NCBI RefSeq assembly: GCF_037975245.1
Contig: NC_092563.1
Coordinates: 12,018,001 to 12,082,000, forward strand
Length of the DNA: 64,000 bases
Source: Apostichopus japonicus
Lineage: Eukaryota > Echinodermata > Holothuroidea > Aspidochirotida > Stichopodidae
Direction of reading: 5' to 3'
Position numbers and translations under genes: made by a program. Under the pieces are notes generated by a model. The model did no database searches, was not told where the DNA came from, and was given only the letters and a program-made list of their open reading frames with translations. Below are positions 51,959 to 64,000 of the stretch, in pieces (within the stretch, counting starts at the first letter, position 1; each line of letters opens with the position of its first letter).

Positions 51959-54086
51959 CTGAGAAATGAAGAGAAAACAAGAAAGACGTGAGCATGTTTT
52001 TATAGGTTGCAGCTATATCATTCAGCAGTATAGGACATGATTAATATTTAGGTACAAGAAACATAACCCGAAGCTTTAAATAACTGACACGGGTTTAAAT
52101 CATGTAGTAAAGCCTCTTAGCGCAATACTTACACACATTACGCAGGCAAACTTGTATAATAGATGACAAGAGAATACTTTGAAACTCGAGGGTATATAAC
52201 TATATGACGATCATTAAACTATACCAGTTTCATTCCGTTCACTTCGCTTTTAGTATACCCTAACAGTTAGCACTGCTGATATCCGTGAAGTGTACTGTAT
52301 GAAACGCCGCATATAGACACCCTCAATTCATATGGTGATACGAAGGAAGGGTTTAAGCCCACATAGTTAGTTTCCACATGTGACTGCACCTCTTCACAGC
52401 TGTTTGCAAACGACTGACATTTTTTAGATGAATGTTAGCGTCATCTTTTCAACCAAAATTTAGACGTGTTAATTAAACAGACTATTTTGCATAGAAATAA
52501 AGAATGATCCTCTGTTAATCAATAACTAATGCACCTGAACTATTCTCCTCATCACACTGCCTTGGTAAACTCAGTCTAACTTTTTGTTTCTTGTAGAACA
52601 TATTCTAACAGTACTAACTTAAAGGTCCAAAGTTCACTTTACTTCAATCGAAAGTAAAAACGAATGTAAAATGTAAGTAACGTCCTCCTCAATGTATGGT
52701 TAATTAAATGGATATTCCAGAGGCACACCACACATAATATTAGTTGGAAACATTTCTGGATATTCTTCTCTAATTCAAGATATTGCTAATTGAATGTGAA
52801 TCCATGTTGGCTGGCTAAACCCTCGTTTCTTCCTTGGAGTGTGGGGGGGGGGGGTTGGATCCCAGTAGATAGCCTGTGATGTCACCATGATCATCATAGC
52901 TTTGTTTTCGTATTACAATTGTCTTGTTGTTTATCCATAAAACCTGATACATTTGGATATTTGCTTAGCTGTCAATGTTTTCTCTATTTAGAACTTTATA
53001 AGATTCGACTTTTTTATGTTAAAATATTTTTTTTTTAATAATAAAAATATTTCAAATGTATATAAATGTGAAGCGCAAATAACCATGCATCATCATACAG
53101 AAATCTTAATTTTTACTACTTTTGCTATATAACCTTAGCATTCGCTTCTAAATCTCTCAAAATGAAATGTTCTTTTATTATTTTCCTCTCCCACAAGGAC
53201 ATTCGTAGCCATTCGTATATTAGTGCATATATTTCAGTCTACTACTGTCTATATCTGTCTCTGAAATGAATAAAATTCGAGTTTTGTTTGTAAGTAATGA
53301 ATTTCCAAGTCAAGGCCTCATGGAAGAGTATTTTTAAATCTGTTTTGCAGATATTACCATGTCAACATATAAATTGAATTTTACTATATGGACCTATTTA
53401 TGAAAGCCTCGAGGAAATGTTTCAATGTCGAGAATTCTCCGTTAAAAGTAAAATATATAACGAATATATACACATGATAGCTGGTTCCTTTCTCTTCAAG
53501 ATTTGAGCAAGTCAGTATAGTTGTTTAAGTTGGTCGGGTTCACTGTTTAAGGTCATTTCTTGCAAATTGTATTGAAGAGGGCGTGGTCACAATCTGTTAA
53601 GTGGTTGTTAGGGTCCCTGAGTAGGCTTATTCAACAGATATACCATCTTTTAAAGATGCAGGGTATTGTAAATCCCTCGAATTCTGCAATTTACGTAGAA
53701 TGGTGGATAGCCTGGCACTGTAGGCTATATATGTGACTAGTATGACTATTACTGAGCAAGATTTTAACAGTTTTAACTAGGCACGTCTACTGTAGTCAGA
53801 AAAACCGAACATGCAGCGATTTCCCGACGGTTAATCGGCAGAGTAAGGCGGTTCTCGACTAACTGCTCAGTCGTAACAAATGCAGCCAATCACGAGTAAT
53901 TTTGCATTTGCACTAAATGAGCACCGGATGCCAACAGAAAACAGTCGTTGCTTGCTTTTTATCAATCGTTCCGCTTGCTGGTGTAAGCTGTAAGAATATG
54001 GAGATCTTCACGAGCGTCGTAAAGTCGAGTTGGCTTAAATTCCCTCGTTCTATAGGTTCTACATTACAGTAATTCGTAGTACTTAC
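51959..54086. other. Galpha-o intron 2
   Basis: A 2128-base intron. At 52690-52960 it contains a diverged relative of the repeat at 40480-40850 (GGATATTC, TTGGCTGGCTAAACC, CTGTGATGTCACC) with a G-run at 52843-52854. No gene was seen. Confidence 0.6.
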
Positions 54087-54129
54087 TTCATTTGTTTCAC
54101 GATGGTACTTTTGCCAGACTCGCCGGCCC
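54087..54129 (-). CDS. GNAO: G protein alpha-o subunit, exon 2 (P-loop)
   Basis: A 43-base exon between acceptor TCTGTGTAG and donor ATGAA|GTAAGT. With one base from the missing exon 1 it encodes GAGESGKSTIVKQMK, the G1/P-loop that binds the phosphates of GTP. The 43-base length and phases are those of every animal Gi/o gene. The exon is too short to appear as an open frame. It is the most 5' part of the gene visible. Exon 1, with the Met-Gly-Cys lipidation site, was not found upstream to 64000, so intron 1 is probably longer than 9.8 kb. Confidence 0.97.
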
Positions 54130-56247
54130 CTACACAGAAAAAAGAAAGAAGGAGTTAGTTCATAAAAGATAACTTCTCACACACTCACCAAAAAAACACC
54201 CCATAACGAGTAACCAATAATTCAACTTTCTTGCTCATCGAGAAGCAACTCAGCTCAATCAACGTTAATAATAAACTGGGATAGAATGGGACGTAATTAT
54301 TAGTATTAATATTATAATTTTATGATCATATGTTTACGTGTGAAATGAAAACATAACTAAATCATAATTATGTAGTATAGGGGTCTCTAATTGAGCCTAG
54401 ATTGTAAGAGAGTCAAATAAATACCATGTACAATGCCGAGCTCTCAAAAGAGAGCATTACTTCCATGTCACTGTTCTTAACTGAGACAAAACACAGTAAA
54501 CATACAGAGCATTGACAAGTACTAGATAGAAGTCACCCTTGCTGTAAGGCTGATACATCTAGTATGATAGTCATAGTATAATTTAGTTATTCATGCCGCC
54601 TTCTTTTGGGAAACAAGTAAGCTTGCAGACTCATCTCATTAATTTAGTTGAGGGTTGGAGAATCTGACATTTTATGATTATAGCAGATACAAATCGGATA
54701 TAATGGGTTCCTTTGTAACATACCATAAACCACCAGAGTAATGTTATTTGAAGCTCACGCATGTTCTATGATAAAGGAGCTCAACCACTGACAATTTCAT
54801 CTCCGCCTTACGGGGAAGAAGTTCTTGTCATTAGCACCTATCCCCCCCCCCCTCACGCCCACCCCCACTCTTGCCGAAGAAATAGTTTCATCAATGTTTA
54901 ATGATAGTTATTATTTTTGTTAAATTTACCAGAATTAGCGACTAGGTTCAATAGTGCCTCCTCAGATCTAAACAAAAGGTATTAATACACCTTCCTTACA
55001 TGAGTGACAAACTGATGTTTGTCAGTTGGAAGTCTGAACGTTTTTCGTTTGTGCGGAGTGTCCTAGACATGTAAACGCTTATTGCTCTTCCCGACATGAA
55101 TTGACGCTGCCCCGGAAACCTACCTACGCAACAACAACTTACGCAACAACGTGTGGGGGTGTGTTTGACAGAGAGAAAATGTGATCATGTTTTTTAGGTT
55201 GAAGAATACTTGATAAATAGCTAAAACTTAAATCAGGACTGCAATTCGACACATGCATGATAAAAACAAACTGTCTTGGGTAAGCTCATAGTCTTAATAC
55301 TTGATGATCAATCGCGTCTAAAATCAATGTGCTTGTCTAAATGATGGGATAAATTGTAAGTAGGTTACGACAAGATTTTAAACAACATGTCAACAATGTT
55401 ACAATAACAACAACATGCTCCGTTTTGATTATGTGACACATAACGATAGTGACAAACCAATGAAGTAAATGTCAAAACATTTCTTCAAAACACATCTTTA
55501 TTGCTGATCTCAGACATATTTCTTACCCACATGTACACTGCTGTACAATTGCAATCCGTCTTGAGCGCGGTGATACAATGGCGTATTCGTTTAATTTATT
55601 CGTTAATTAAGCAATACGTCTAATGACAGCTGACCGCTCAGACTGACCATTGCGTCCAAGTCAATACACTCAACTTATGTCCGCCGGCAGTTTGTCGTAA
55701 ACATATCTTATAAGACATATCCCTGCTCGGTCGTGATTGTATAAGAAACTGATGCCAGTATTCTGTAGGAGTGTTTTCCTTTATAACTAGGTAGCTTCTA
55801 TTCGACACACGTCTATCCTTTGGGCTATTTTGACAATATCCACTTTTAGGCAAAAGAAGATTTGAGGAAAAAATTGGATAAGAGTATTGATGGCTTGGAG
55901 TACTTAAGATGGTACGGATGTCCTTATAATGTGGGCGTTTTGAAATCGAACACTACACTCGTGTGTTCTAATCAGTCGGTTTTAATGTCTAGACTATGAG
56001 CGATGGGAGATAAATATACAAACATCGTCAGTCATGTAATACCATTCTACTTTATAAAGTGAAAAGGTATTTTGATTCCAACAGATTTTACAGGCGCCGA
56101 TCACCATTATTGTAAAATTATATCAAATTTAAATGCATTTCGTCATTGGTATCTTACATTGGTTTGTGTAAAACATGCAGGAATCGATAGTATTTCTTAA
56201 CACAAATACAATTCAGCACTCACTCATACACATAACCACACATACAA
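54130..56247. other. Presumed Galpha-o intron 1, first part
   Basis: AT-rich DNA with a C-run at 54841-54852. No exon resembling Galpha exon 1 and no defined transposon was seen. Confidence 0.55.
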
Positions 56248-56269
56248 TATATATATATATATATATATA

Positions 56270-56312
<43 letters not shown>
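56248..56312. repeat. (TA)n microsatellite with one interruption
   Basis: TA dinucleotide runs broken by TTTAA near 56270. Confidence 0.96.
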
Positions 56313-56313
<1 letters not shown>

Positions 56314-56324
56314 ATATCTGTATA

Positions 56325-56570
56325 TACAAAACTATTTACAGAACTATACACAGAACTATATACACAGAACTATATACACAGAACTATATACACATAACTA
56401 TATACACAGAACTATACACACAGAACTATATACACAGAATTATATACACAGAATTATGTACACAGAACTATATACAGAACTATAACTATGTACACAGAAC
56501 TATATACACAAAACAATATACACAGAACTATATACACAGAACTATGTACACATAACTATATATAGAACTT
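56325..56570. repeat. Tandem array of about 14-16 bp
   Basis: Some fifteen copies of a unit close to ACACAGAACTATAT, with variants ACATAACTATAT and ACAGAATTATAT. The unit merges with the (TA)n tract to the left. The Tyr-Thr-Gln-Asn-rich + frame over it is a by-product. Confidence 0.93.
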
Positions 56571-56593
56571 CTGAACCTCTGGACATACAATCA

Positions 56594-56663
56594 GCGTTCA
56601 TAGCCTAATCGTTGGGTGTCCGCATGTAAAGGAGAAGCCTGGGTTCGATTCCCGGTGGAGGCT
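56594..56663 (+). tRNA. tRNA-like sequence (pseudogene or SINE head)
   Basis: A near-perfect B box GGTTCGATTCC lies in a well-formed T arm: stem CTGGG/CCCGG with loop TTCGATT, 56639-56655. The acceptor ends GCGTTCA (56594-56600) and TGGAGGC (56656-56662) pair at six of seven positions, one a wobble. TAGCCTAATCGTTGGG resembles a weak A box and D arm. The anticodon arm around 56617-56635 pairs badly, so no anticodon is assigned. It is probably a decayed tRNA or tRNA-derived retroposon rather than a working gene. Confidence 0.5.
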
Positions 56664-58149
56664 GGAAATTTTTTCACTGTTCTGGATTTCCAACTCACTA
56701 CAATTTCACACATATATACACATATATATAGCCTATATGTAGCCTATATATAGCCTATATATAGCCTACATATTTATAAATTATTTTGTTTGATTTTGTG
56801 TTCCTTGCAATCAAAATCAACTTAAATTCTTCCATTACAGTCCTTAACTGATTATTTTTCTGCCTCCATTAACGCTATCTTTGAGTTCACATTCTGTTTC
56901 TATTCATCTTAGCAACGATTGCCTTCAAACGTTTTTCGTCTGTGTAATCCACATCACACACTCTGACAACCAACATTCAAATAACGTGTCCTTGAGCAAG
57001 AGAAGAAAACAACATTGGCAATACAAATACAAATAAAATCATATTTTCTGTCTATGTTTCTTGAGCTTCGGCGATGTCGTTGCCAGGGAGAGCTGCCGTA
57101 TTAAATTACTGTCAAACTAAACAACGTAGGTATTGCATCAGTACAGGGGTTCATCGACCAAACACTCGTTAGACACGCATCTCTAACGAAGCTATAGTTA
57201 CCTTGGATCCATATTAATAAAAGTGGTCCAGCCAGTTACTATTGATTTCTAACTCCTAATAACGTTGTTTCAATTGTGACCAGTGTCACCGGTTAAGACG
57301 AATAGACTAAGTATATTACGCATTTAATTGATATGTATTAATACAAGTATGTGCATAGTTATACATAATGTTGTCGATATTATATACGAGCCAAACTAGA
57401 CCGAAAGTTTAAATCCTGCAAAACGGCAACTATGCATATTTTCAAGGTTATACGATATTAAAGGCGAAGCAATCGAAACAATCATAATAGCATTCTATAA
57501 CCCAGAGAAATTTAAATAACTAATATGTAAATATGAGCTACCCACTAGTTCCAACACCCCTGCCACAGCCACAGGCCACAGGCCACTACCACCACCGCCG
57601 TCACAACCAGTTACTAACAACAGGACCAGCAACTCACCTCCTTCACCCATCAACTAACCGTCACCTCACCCCCCTCCCCAAGCCCGCCACCTTTGAGACT
57701 AACAATGCCAGCTCGTAAATACCATATCTGACAATTTTATTGGACTTTTTACATTAACCTTTTCGAAAGAAAAAGCTTATAGTGAATATAGTCCTTTCAC
57801 CACAATATTTCTCATTTAGCATTTGTTCAATCACTCTTCATTTTAATAATTTAATAATGTTTGGTTCCAGCACGTGTGACCCAGCTCTAGGAGACTTATA
57901 GATATAATATGACCTAGATAGTACCCATATTAATCATCTGTGTCGGATATTCTTAAGCCATCAACGCGAGAGCGATTTGTGTCCTCGCTCAATACCAACA
58001 TTCAGGTCCCTTACAACATTCCGAACTCGCACCACCCCCCCCCCTCGTACCTAGACACATACGTCATCAAGAATCACTAATGAGATGTATAGAACTTAAG
58101 TAAACACATGTCAGAATTAACGCTTCCATATTCATAATCCCTCTGAAAA
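56664..58149. other. Non-coding stretch, nothing recognised
   Basis: Contains a short TATATAGCC tandem (56720-56770) and a C-rich, CCAC-rich patch at 57540-57690. The frame of that patch (61 codons, Pro/His/Thr-rich) shows no domain and was not accepted. A C-run lies at 58032-58044. Confidence 0.5.
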
Positions 58150-58665
58150 GTTCCTTTCCACATATATAGGTTTTGTTATTGCCTCACAATCCCTAGTGTG
58201 CAATACAGTTGCTTACTTTCTTTTTCACATACATAGGTTTTGTTATTGCCTCACAATACCTAGTTCAGTACAGTTGCTTATTTTCATTTCACAAACATCG
58301 GTTTTGTTATTGCCTCACAATACCTAGTGCAATACAGTTGCATATTTTCTTTTTTACATACATAGGTTTTGTTATTGTCTCACAATACATAGTGCAATAC
58401 AGTTGCTTATTTTCTTTTTCACATACATAGGTTTTGTTATTGCCTCACAATACCTAGTTCAGTACAGTTGCTTATTTTCATTTCACAAACATCGGTTTTG
58501 TTATTGCCTCACAATACCTAGTGCAATACAGTTGCATATTTTCTTTTTTACATACATAGGTTTTGTTATTGTCTCACAATACATAGTGCAATACAGTTGC
58601 TTATTTTCTTTTTCACATACATAGGTTTTGTTATTGCCTCACAATACCTAGTGCAATACAGCGTA
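58150..58665. repeat. 65-bp satellite with 194-bp higher-order unit
   Basis: About eight copies of a unit near 65 bases (CATAGGTTTTGTTATTGCC, TCACAATACCTAG, CAATACAGTTGC, TTATTTTC). Three successive units differ (ATACATAGG / AAACATCGG / TTACATACATAGG), and the same triplet returns 194 bases later. The + frames starting at 58209 and 58403 therefore translate to nearly the same peptide. Confidence 0.94.
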
Positions 58666-59134
58666 CTTTAATAACAAAATATAAGAATTTCTGCCTCACC
58701 TCTTCAAAAGGTGTTACTGTTTTATATGTTTATCACATTTGGTAGCTCCGGCCTTCACATAAATTACACGCTAAGTTTAGAATTTGAGGCAAAAGATCTT
58801 CAAATTGACATGACCTCCTTTTCCTATATAATCAAGCAAGTCTGGATGAAAAGTGCTTATCTTTACCTCTGATATTGTAACACTTATATCCAACTATAAT
58901 GAACGCATAATATGTATTTGTAACTCTGGAAATAATTTTCCGCTTATTGGATATAGGATATAAATAATTACATTTAGTGTTGCCATGGGCTGCAATTACC
59001 AGGGACTCAAATCAGCTCATCATCTGTTACCATTTCTTCCCTCGTAAAAGATTGAACTGACTACAAATATAACTATATCTACGACGAGAGACATAACCTC
59101 AGGTTATTATGTTGGCAGTATGTATCTATCTATC

Positions 59135-59139
<5 letters not shown>
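58666..59139. other. Non-coding stretch, nothing recognised
   Basis: AT-rich sequence between the 65-bp satellite and the (TA)n tracts. Confidence 0.5.
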
Positions 59140-59227
<88 letters not shown>

Positions 59228-59236
59228 AATATACAT

Positions 59237-59300
<64 letters not shown>
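59140..59300. repeat. Two (TA)n tracts in close tandem
   Basis: TA runs at about 59140-59218 and 59244-59299 are separated by ACACATATAAATATACATAT. A third short run lies at 59398-59416. Confidence 0.96.
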
Positions 59301-60859
59301 GTACTATATGTACCTTAGATCGATAGCTTATGGTAAAAAAATTGAATTTAGTGTGTAAGTCAATGTAAATGTCGACCTAAGGTATTATGCAGAGTAATAT
59401 ATATATATATATATATACACTCAGTCTGTTGTTTCCTGTTCCAAAGAAAGGAAGTAATAGATTAATTAACAATATATCACAATGGCCCACAACACGATTA
59501 CGACCTGTCAGGGATCACAAAGAGAGCCCAGCCTCTCATTCCTATGACAGGTGGAGCTTATCTCAAGCAGTGGTTATAAATTGATTTTGCCGATGGTACC
59601 ATACGAACTTAGGCACTCATTAGTAGCAACGATCGTTTCACACCGACTGGCTTAATTGATGCTATTACTCTAATGCTCTTTTGGCTACCACAACCGTTGA
59701 TTTACTGCATGTTTGAATGAGCATTACACACAGCAATTAAGCAGCACTGAATCAAAGCAGGAGCAGATCGTTAAGCCTTCAGTCTGAACTTAACAAATGG
59801 CAGAGCTGTATATAGTTGGACTCCCATGCATGAGTTGATCAACTTGCTTGTAACTGTTTTCATCAAGCTAGCGGCATACTGAAGCATTCAGCACACGCAA
59901 GATATGCAACAGCCGTTAAAATGCACTAACGTTAGTGCGAGGATATATAGTTTATCTATAAATATATCTAAACAGTTATTCCATGTGTATTAGCTTCTTT
60001 TACGGATTTGGATTTAGTCAAATAATATTAAGAACAGATATCTTATAACAATGTTCTTTGCTTAGAGTGACTTGCCAAATTTATTTAGAAAAACAATTCC
60101 GACAAGAAATGTTTACGAACTTTTTCGTTGTTTTTAATGTGAGAAATGCTGATGGCGCAACAATGTCCAGGATATGTAATTGTAGAAGAATAGTCTTTAT
60201 TATCGGATAATATAATTTTGATCATTGCTCGGTATAGGTGTGTTACGATTATGACATGTTCGCAAACAAACGCAAGAACAACAAAACCGTTTGACTTAGC
60301 AAGGAGTGAGTTGCGGAAATAACGTATATTTTCGTATTTTCTCAATAATGCATAGTACTCTTATATGCAAGGAGATTATCACAATCGTACCGTATATAAC
60401 ACCCCGCCCCTCCCCCCCCCCACTCCCACCATACTAGAACTAAATTCCTCCTAATAGTACTGCTTACTTGAGTACCGTAAGTGACTTGAACTTAAATCCC
60501 ACTTGAATCGCATATCGGATTGGACTTGCGAGTTGACTCGAGGACAAAATGCTTGAAAGCATGCATACTACTTGAAGCGTGACTTGACAATATATTTTCA
60601 AAAGTTGAATCAGAAATCGAGGAAAAGTGGGATCAAAGGGCTTAATTGCTGATTCCGAACTCTGCAAATACACCTGAGTATTCCAAACAAATGAAAAAAA
60701 AATCACACTTTTTACCGGTACCGAAGCACGACAAACTGTACTCTTTAAGAAACGTATTGATGTTTATATACCGATATACTTTAGTTTTCCAATGTATCAT
60801 TTTATCAATATCATTCATTGAGGCTACGTTTTCGCTTTTTCAAGTATAAGTAAATACAC
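59301..60859. other. Non-coding stretch, nothing recognised
   Basis: A C-rich patch lies at 60402-60422. Short frames at 60085-60345 and 60464-60706 (-) carry no recognisable domain. Confidence 0.5.
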
Positions 60860-61059
60860 TTAATATGCGTTCTTGGTATATGCAACCAGCTCTGTAGGTC
60901 TCGCACCACAATTGATTGTTTCATTGACATACACACCAAACTCGTCATTTTCAAGACCTGCCAAAGCATAGATAGAAGTTTTCAACTGGTTTATCCTACC
61001 CACCACATGATAGCTGAGATGTTGGCCTATCATGGCACTTGCAAACTTCCATATCATGA
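60860..61059 (-). CDS. Candidate terminal exon of an unrecognised gene
   Basis: An open frame ending in TAA at 60862-60860 encodes 65 residues after the start-like ATG (61057), with a balanced, protein-like composition: MIWKFASAMIGQHLSYHVV, then RINQLKTSIYALAGLENDEF, ending RPTELVAYTKNAY. A possible acceptor CTAAACAG precedes it, giving two leading bases TC. These would complete a codon with the single base left by the candidate exon at 63372-63498 (G|TC, Val). I do not recognise the family. It could equally be a decayed transposon or processed fragment. Confidence rests only on composition and phase agreement. Confidence 0.3.
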
Positions 61060-63371
61060 CTGTTTAGATTTTGAGCTAGAAGAGGAGCAAGTTTAGCATT
61101 TTGAACCCCCACCCTTCCATCTGGTCGCTCGGAGTAATATCAACATTTAACCAAATATGTTATAAAATGGTTTATATCACCTTCGATCCTCCCTATTTTC
61201 ACACCATATGTAGTTTAAATTATGCTCTTTTATATAAAGGCAGAACAATTGATGACAGTAACTGATAACATGCTTAAACAAGCAATAACTTAGGTACTTT
61301 AACCTCTTTTCCCTGACAATGATTAATTATTCGAGCGGATGTACACTACTGTAATTGTAGCGCGGCACCTGCAACTTCTATCATAGACTCCCATATCTTT
61401 GAGAATTATCTATGAATACATCTATGTAAGTATGTGTGTATGTATGTGTGTGCGTGTATGTATGTATGTTTGATGTAGATGGCAGCAGAGATAATAGCTA
61501 TAAAAATCCATAACTGCAGGTCTTTACAGCGAAAAGGTTTTCCATAAATTAAGGTATTCCCACTAGCTGTAGTCTATATCATACAGAAGAAGAGAAAGGT
61601 AACACGAGAGAGATCCTGGGCAATGAACCCAAACAATTTGATCCAATCTCCCCTCAGACCCCTCAAAGAAGGTGTTGATGCCGTATAGTAGCATATGCTA
61701 CAAGTTAGTACCGTAGTACTTGCACATAGGCTAGTTGACTTGTCCAGCTCATCAATGGCGTAACAATAGACTGCAGTGCTTAATACCACTTTATACTGTC
61801 CTCACATATCATACTTCAAAACACTCATACTGACAGTATGAACAGTTCCTATCGCAATTTAAGAACATGCATACTGGGCATGCTTCTGAGGGAAGTAAAA
61901 TCATGCACATATTGCATTCGATCTAATCTATTGGCAGGAATTTTAAACCATGTAAAACGCATATAGAGTGGTGCACAGCGTGATTTATCCCGGACAGATA
62001 TGACCGTTAATTTGTGTGAATATTACATTTTTTAGTGAATTCATTTGAGTCAATTTGCATGCCCGCCAGGTCATTTGCGTTCAAGTCAAGTCAAAATTCC
62101 ACATAACTGATATGTAAGACCGATGTGTCTCTCGTTATGATGTTGACTTGAGACCAAAATTGTTGTATTTTAATCTTTAGATTTGGATGGTAAACTTCTG
62201 CTAAATGTGACAGCAAGAAACGAGAATCAATTACCCAGCATTCTCTGTGCTAGATGATTACCATCGATGATACAAAAACGAGGAACGAGTTCACTGATTT
62301 TACCTTATTTCAGACGTTAGACATGCCTGAAAAAACCTGATGTTTTAAGGTAATGATGCATGCCCGGGAGATAGAACCCGTTTAAAAATACTCTTGAAAT
62401 CTTCTCTTGAAATATACGTCATTATGACGTCATACCCGGTATACTTCTTCGCTCGTGCAGTCAAAATAGATCATTTATTGTTGATAATTTGTCTCAGTGA
62501 TCAGAACAGTTTTAATTAATGCTCGTGAAATGCTTAGTTCACCCCAGTAACAGATCCTCCAACCTGAAGATGCACATAGACTACTGCTGCATCTGCTTTG
62601 TGAGATTACGAGATGAATGTGAGTGAATAGAAAACATGTAATAAAAAAAAATAACATTCATTAATATGTAAAACAGTTGAGTTCCTCCAATTAAACTGTA
62701 ACTAATATTACTTATTTACAGTTCACTGTTAAAAAAAAGCTAACAAGAGCGGACTATATACTTCTCTGTCATAACTGATGTACAACACGATTATAAATGC
62801 ATGAATTTGTGCATTTAATTATTTATACTCTCACATGTAGCTGAGAGGTGCACAATATAAACACATAGGTCTAAACGACACGATCGTCAATGGCAAAGCT
62901 GGGATACAACACGACTCCATGACCATATCAAAATATTTTAATGAGTTTGAACCATATTTCAGCAAATTTATCGAGTATTAATCACTCAAAGATGGCTATT
63001 GACTTTAATAAGACACAAATCTCATCAATTGAACGATGTTTATTCGATTATATCTACATGCAAATGTCAATGAGAAAACGTTTAAATGTACTTTTCTTCA
63101 ATATTCCAAACTTGGGATAAGTTCTCGATATCACTGGCATGAATTATAAGTTGTGCTTCATAGAAAGTACACACACATGCTGATCGCATGATTACTAACC
63201 ACGGAGGTAAAATATAACCTCTGTACTGGAATTATTTCTCAGATACAGAATTGATATTTTTAATATATGCAATTCACTTTGGTGTTATCTAAATCTACAA
63301 TTTAGTACTTCACGAATGACGGATCTCATATGAGGTTAACTAACAGTTGCTTGTGTTCCTGTGTAGTTTAC
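61060..63371. other. Stretch between the two candidate exons
   Basis: Contains a GTAT/GTGT microsatellite patch at about 61421-61472. Frames at 61574-61789 and 62475-62657 (-) are Cys/Ser-rich but have no recognisable domain. Confidence 0.5.
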
Positions 63372-63498
63372 CGATCTGTACTCCATCCATGCACACAGCA
63401 GCATCCTCCCGTGTGTAAACCCATGATTCCACTTTCATGTCGTTCGTATCACGTGGCCTTCCTTTCGTGATATTATCGATTAAGTTCTTACACTCTTT
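63372..63498 (-). CDS. Candidate internal exon of the same unrecognised gene
   Basis: A 127-base open stretch between a possible acceptor (TTGATTTTGTTAAG) and a possible donor (ATCG|GTAAAC). It encodes KECKNLIDNITKGRPRDTND and MKVESWVYTREDAAVCMDGV, ending QI. The rich Asp/Glu/Lys/Arg content is unlike chance frames in this AT-rich DNA. The frame stays open 64 bases upstream, to a TGA near 63562, and through to 63341 downstream, so the splice sites are not forced. Phase 1 out fits the two leading bases of 60860-61059. No known family is recognised. Confidence 0.28.
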
Positions 63499-64000
63499 CT
63501 TAACAAAATCAATAGAAATTGAATTTAGGCACGGCGATCAAATTTTTGCTATCTATGAATAAATAATGGTATATACAAGCAAGCTTGCATTGGTTGGATA
63601 ACTACGCTGTTGGTAATAGTTTATAAAATGCTGATTTGACGGTGGCGAGTGTTATCAACAAGCAGCCCATAGAGTACGTGCCTGGATAAATAGCGAATTC
63701 AGGGAAATGTATAACAGAGGAATATATTTTACGGTAATGTTTCGGATCCGTGTGCGTGCAAATGATTTAAGTTGAGACGAATTCGTAGATTATTGCTGTA
63801 AACGTGTATCTCGAGTGAAATAGTACTGTATCCGACATCACAGATCTGACGGTGTAACCCACATCAATATAATGGTACAGTCCAGTTGCGTAGGTGTTGC
63901 TACTAATAGATAAGGTCATTGGTACTCGCTATACAGAGAAATATTAGCGATATCGTAGTAAACTTAGTAAATCCAAAGGAAAATGCAGGGCAGAGTAAAT
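63499..64000. other. Window end, nothing recognised
   Basis: No further exon of either the Galpha-o gene or the candidate gene was identified. A Met-Gly-Cys start at 63670 (-) does not continue like a Galpha N-terminus. Confidence 0.5.

Noticed and set aside
57533-57718. Pro/His/Thr-rich 61-codon frame
   Set aside because: Low-complexity C-rich patch without homology or splice context.
63620-63670. Minus-strand Met-Gly-Cys start that could be Galpha exon 1
   Set aside because: The following residues do not resemble the Galpha N-terminal helix, and no KLLLL-type end with a donor site follows.

Overview
The window is metazoan nuclear DNA: AT-rich, intron-rich, with spliced genes, GT-AG junctions and many eukaryotic transposons. 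Two real protein-coding genes are supported, both incomplete at the 5' end, and they converge on each other. On the + strand, exons at 12181-12394, 17453-17587 and 20903-21098 splice in frame into the C-terminal half of an RPP40-like subunit of RNase P/MRP. On the - strand, seven exons between 54129 and 27585 splice in frame into residues from the P-loop to the stop of a Go-type heterotrimeric G protein alpha subunit (ending CGLY). Only its first coding exon is missing. With a first exon of the usual 118 coding bases the protein would be 354 residues, the standard Galpha-o length. The repeat content (GIY-YIG Penelope-like retroelements, hAT-type MITEs with GCGTAGCC ends, many minisatellites) suits a marine invertebrate, perhaps an echinoderm or other non-vertebrate deuterostome. 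That assignment is inference.

Layout. 1-4150: unassigned DNA with a G-rich dispersed repeat and a 55-bp satellite. 4158-10500: a deep nest of transposons inside or upstream of the RPP40 gene. It holds a Penelope-like element broken by a LINE fragment, a second 5'-truncated copy in tandem (pseudo-LTR arrangement), and a different Penelope-type element split by a 1.2-kb hAT-type element with GATTAC-rich ends. 11.2-21.1 kb: a LINE tail, RPP40 exons, a 47-bp minisatellite and a TTAA-flanked MITE. 21.1-27.6 kb: the convergent intergenic region, with a 130-bp satellite and a composite hAT-type element. 27.6-54.1 kb: the Galpha-o gene, whose introns hold two short hAT MITEs, a perfect 75-unit GATGGC array, a 33-bp minisatellite with a 639-bp higher-order repeat, a foldback element, (TA)n tracts, and a 1.5-kb hAT-type element inserted into a 49-bp satellite. 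54.1-64 kb: presumed intron 1 or upstream of Galpha-o, with a tRNA-like sequence, a 65-bp satellite and (TA)n tracts. It also holds a candidate unrecognised two-exon gene at 63498-60860 (-).

No operons, CRISPR arrays or prokaryotic signals are present. Galpha-o relays signals from seven-transmembrane receptors at the plasma membrane. RPP40 is a nuclear or nucleolar component of the tRNA and rRNA processing enzyme. Their adjacency is not known to be functional. Nothing here is convincingly a new biological system. The best leads are the orphan two-exon ORF, the divergent helical domain of the Galpha-o, and the TE families with directly visible 8-bp target duplications.
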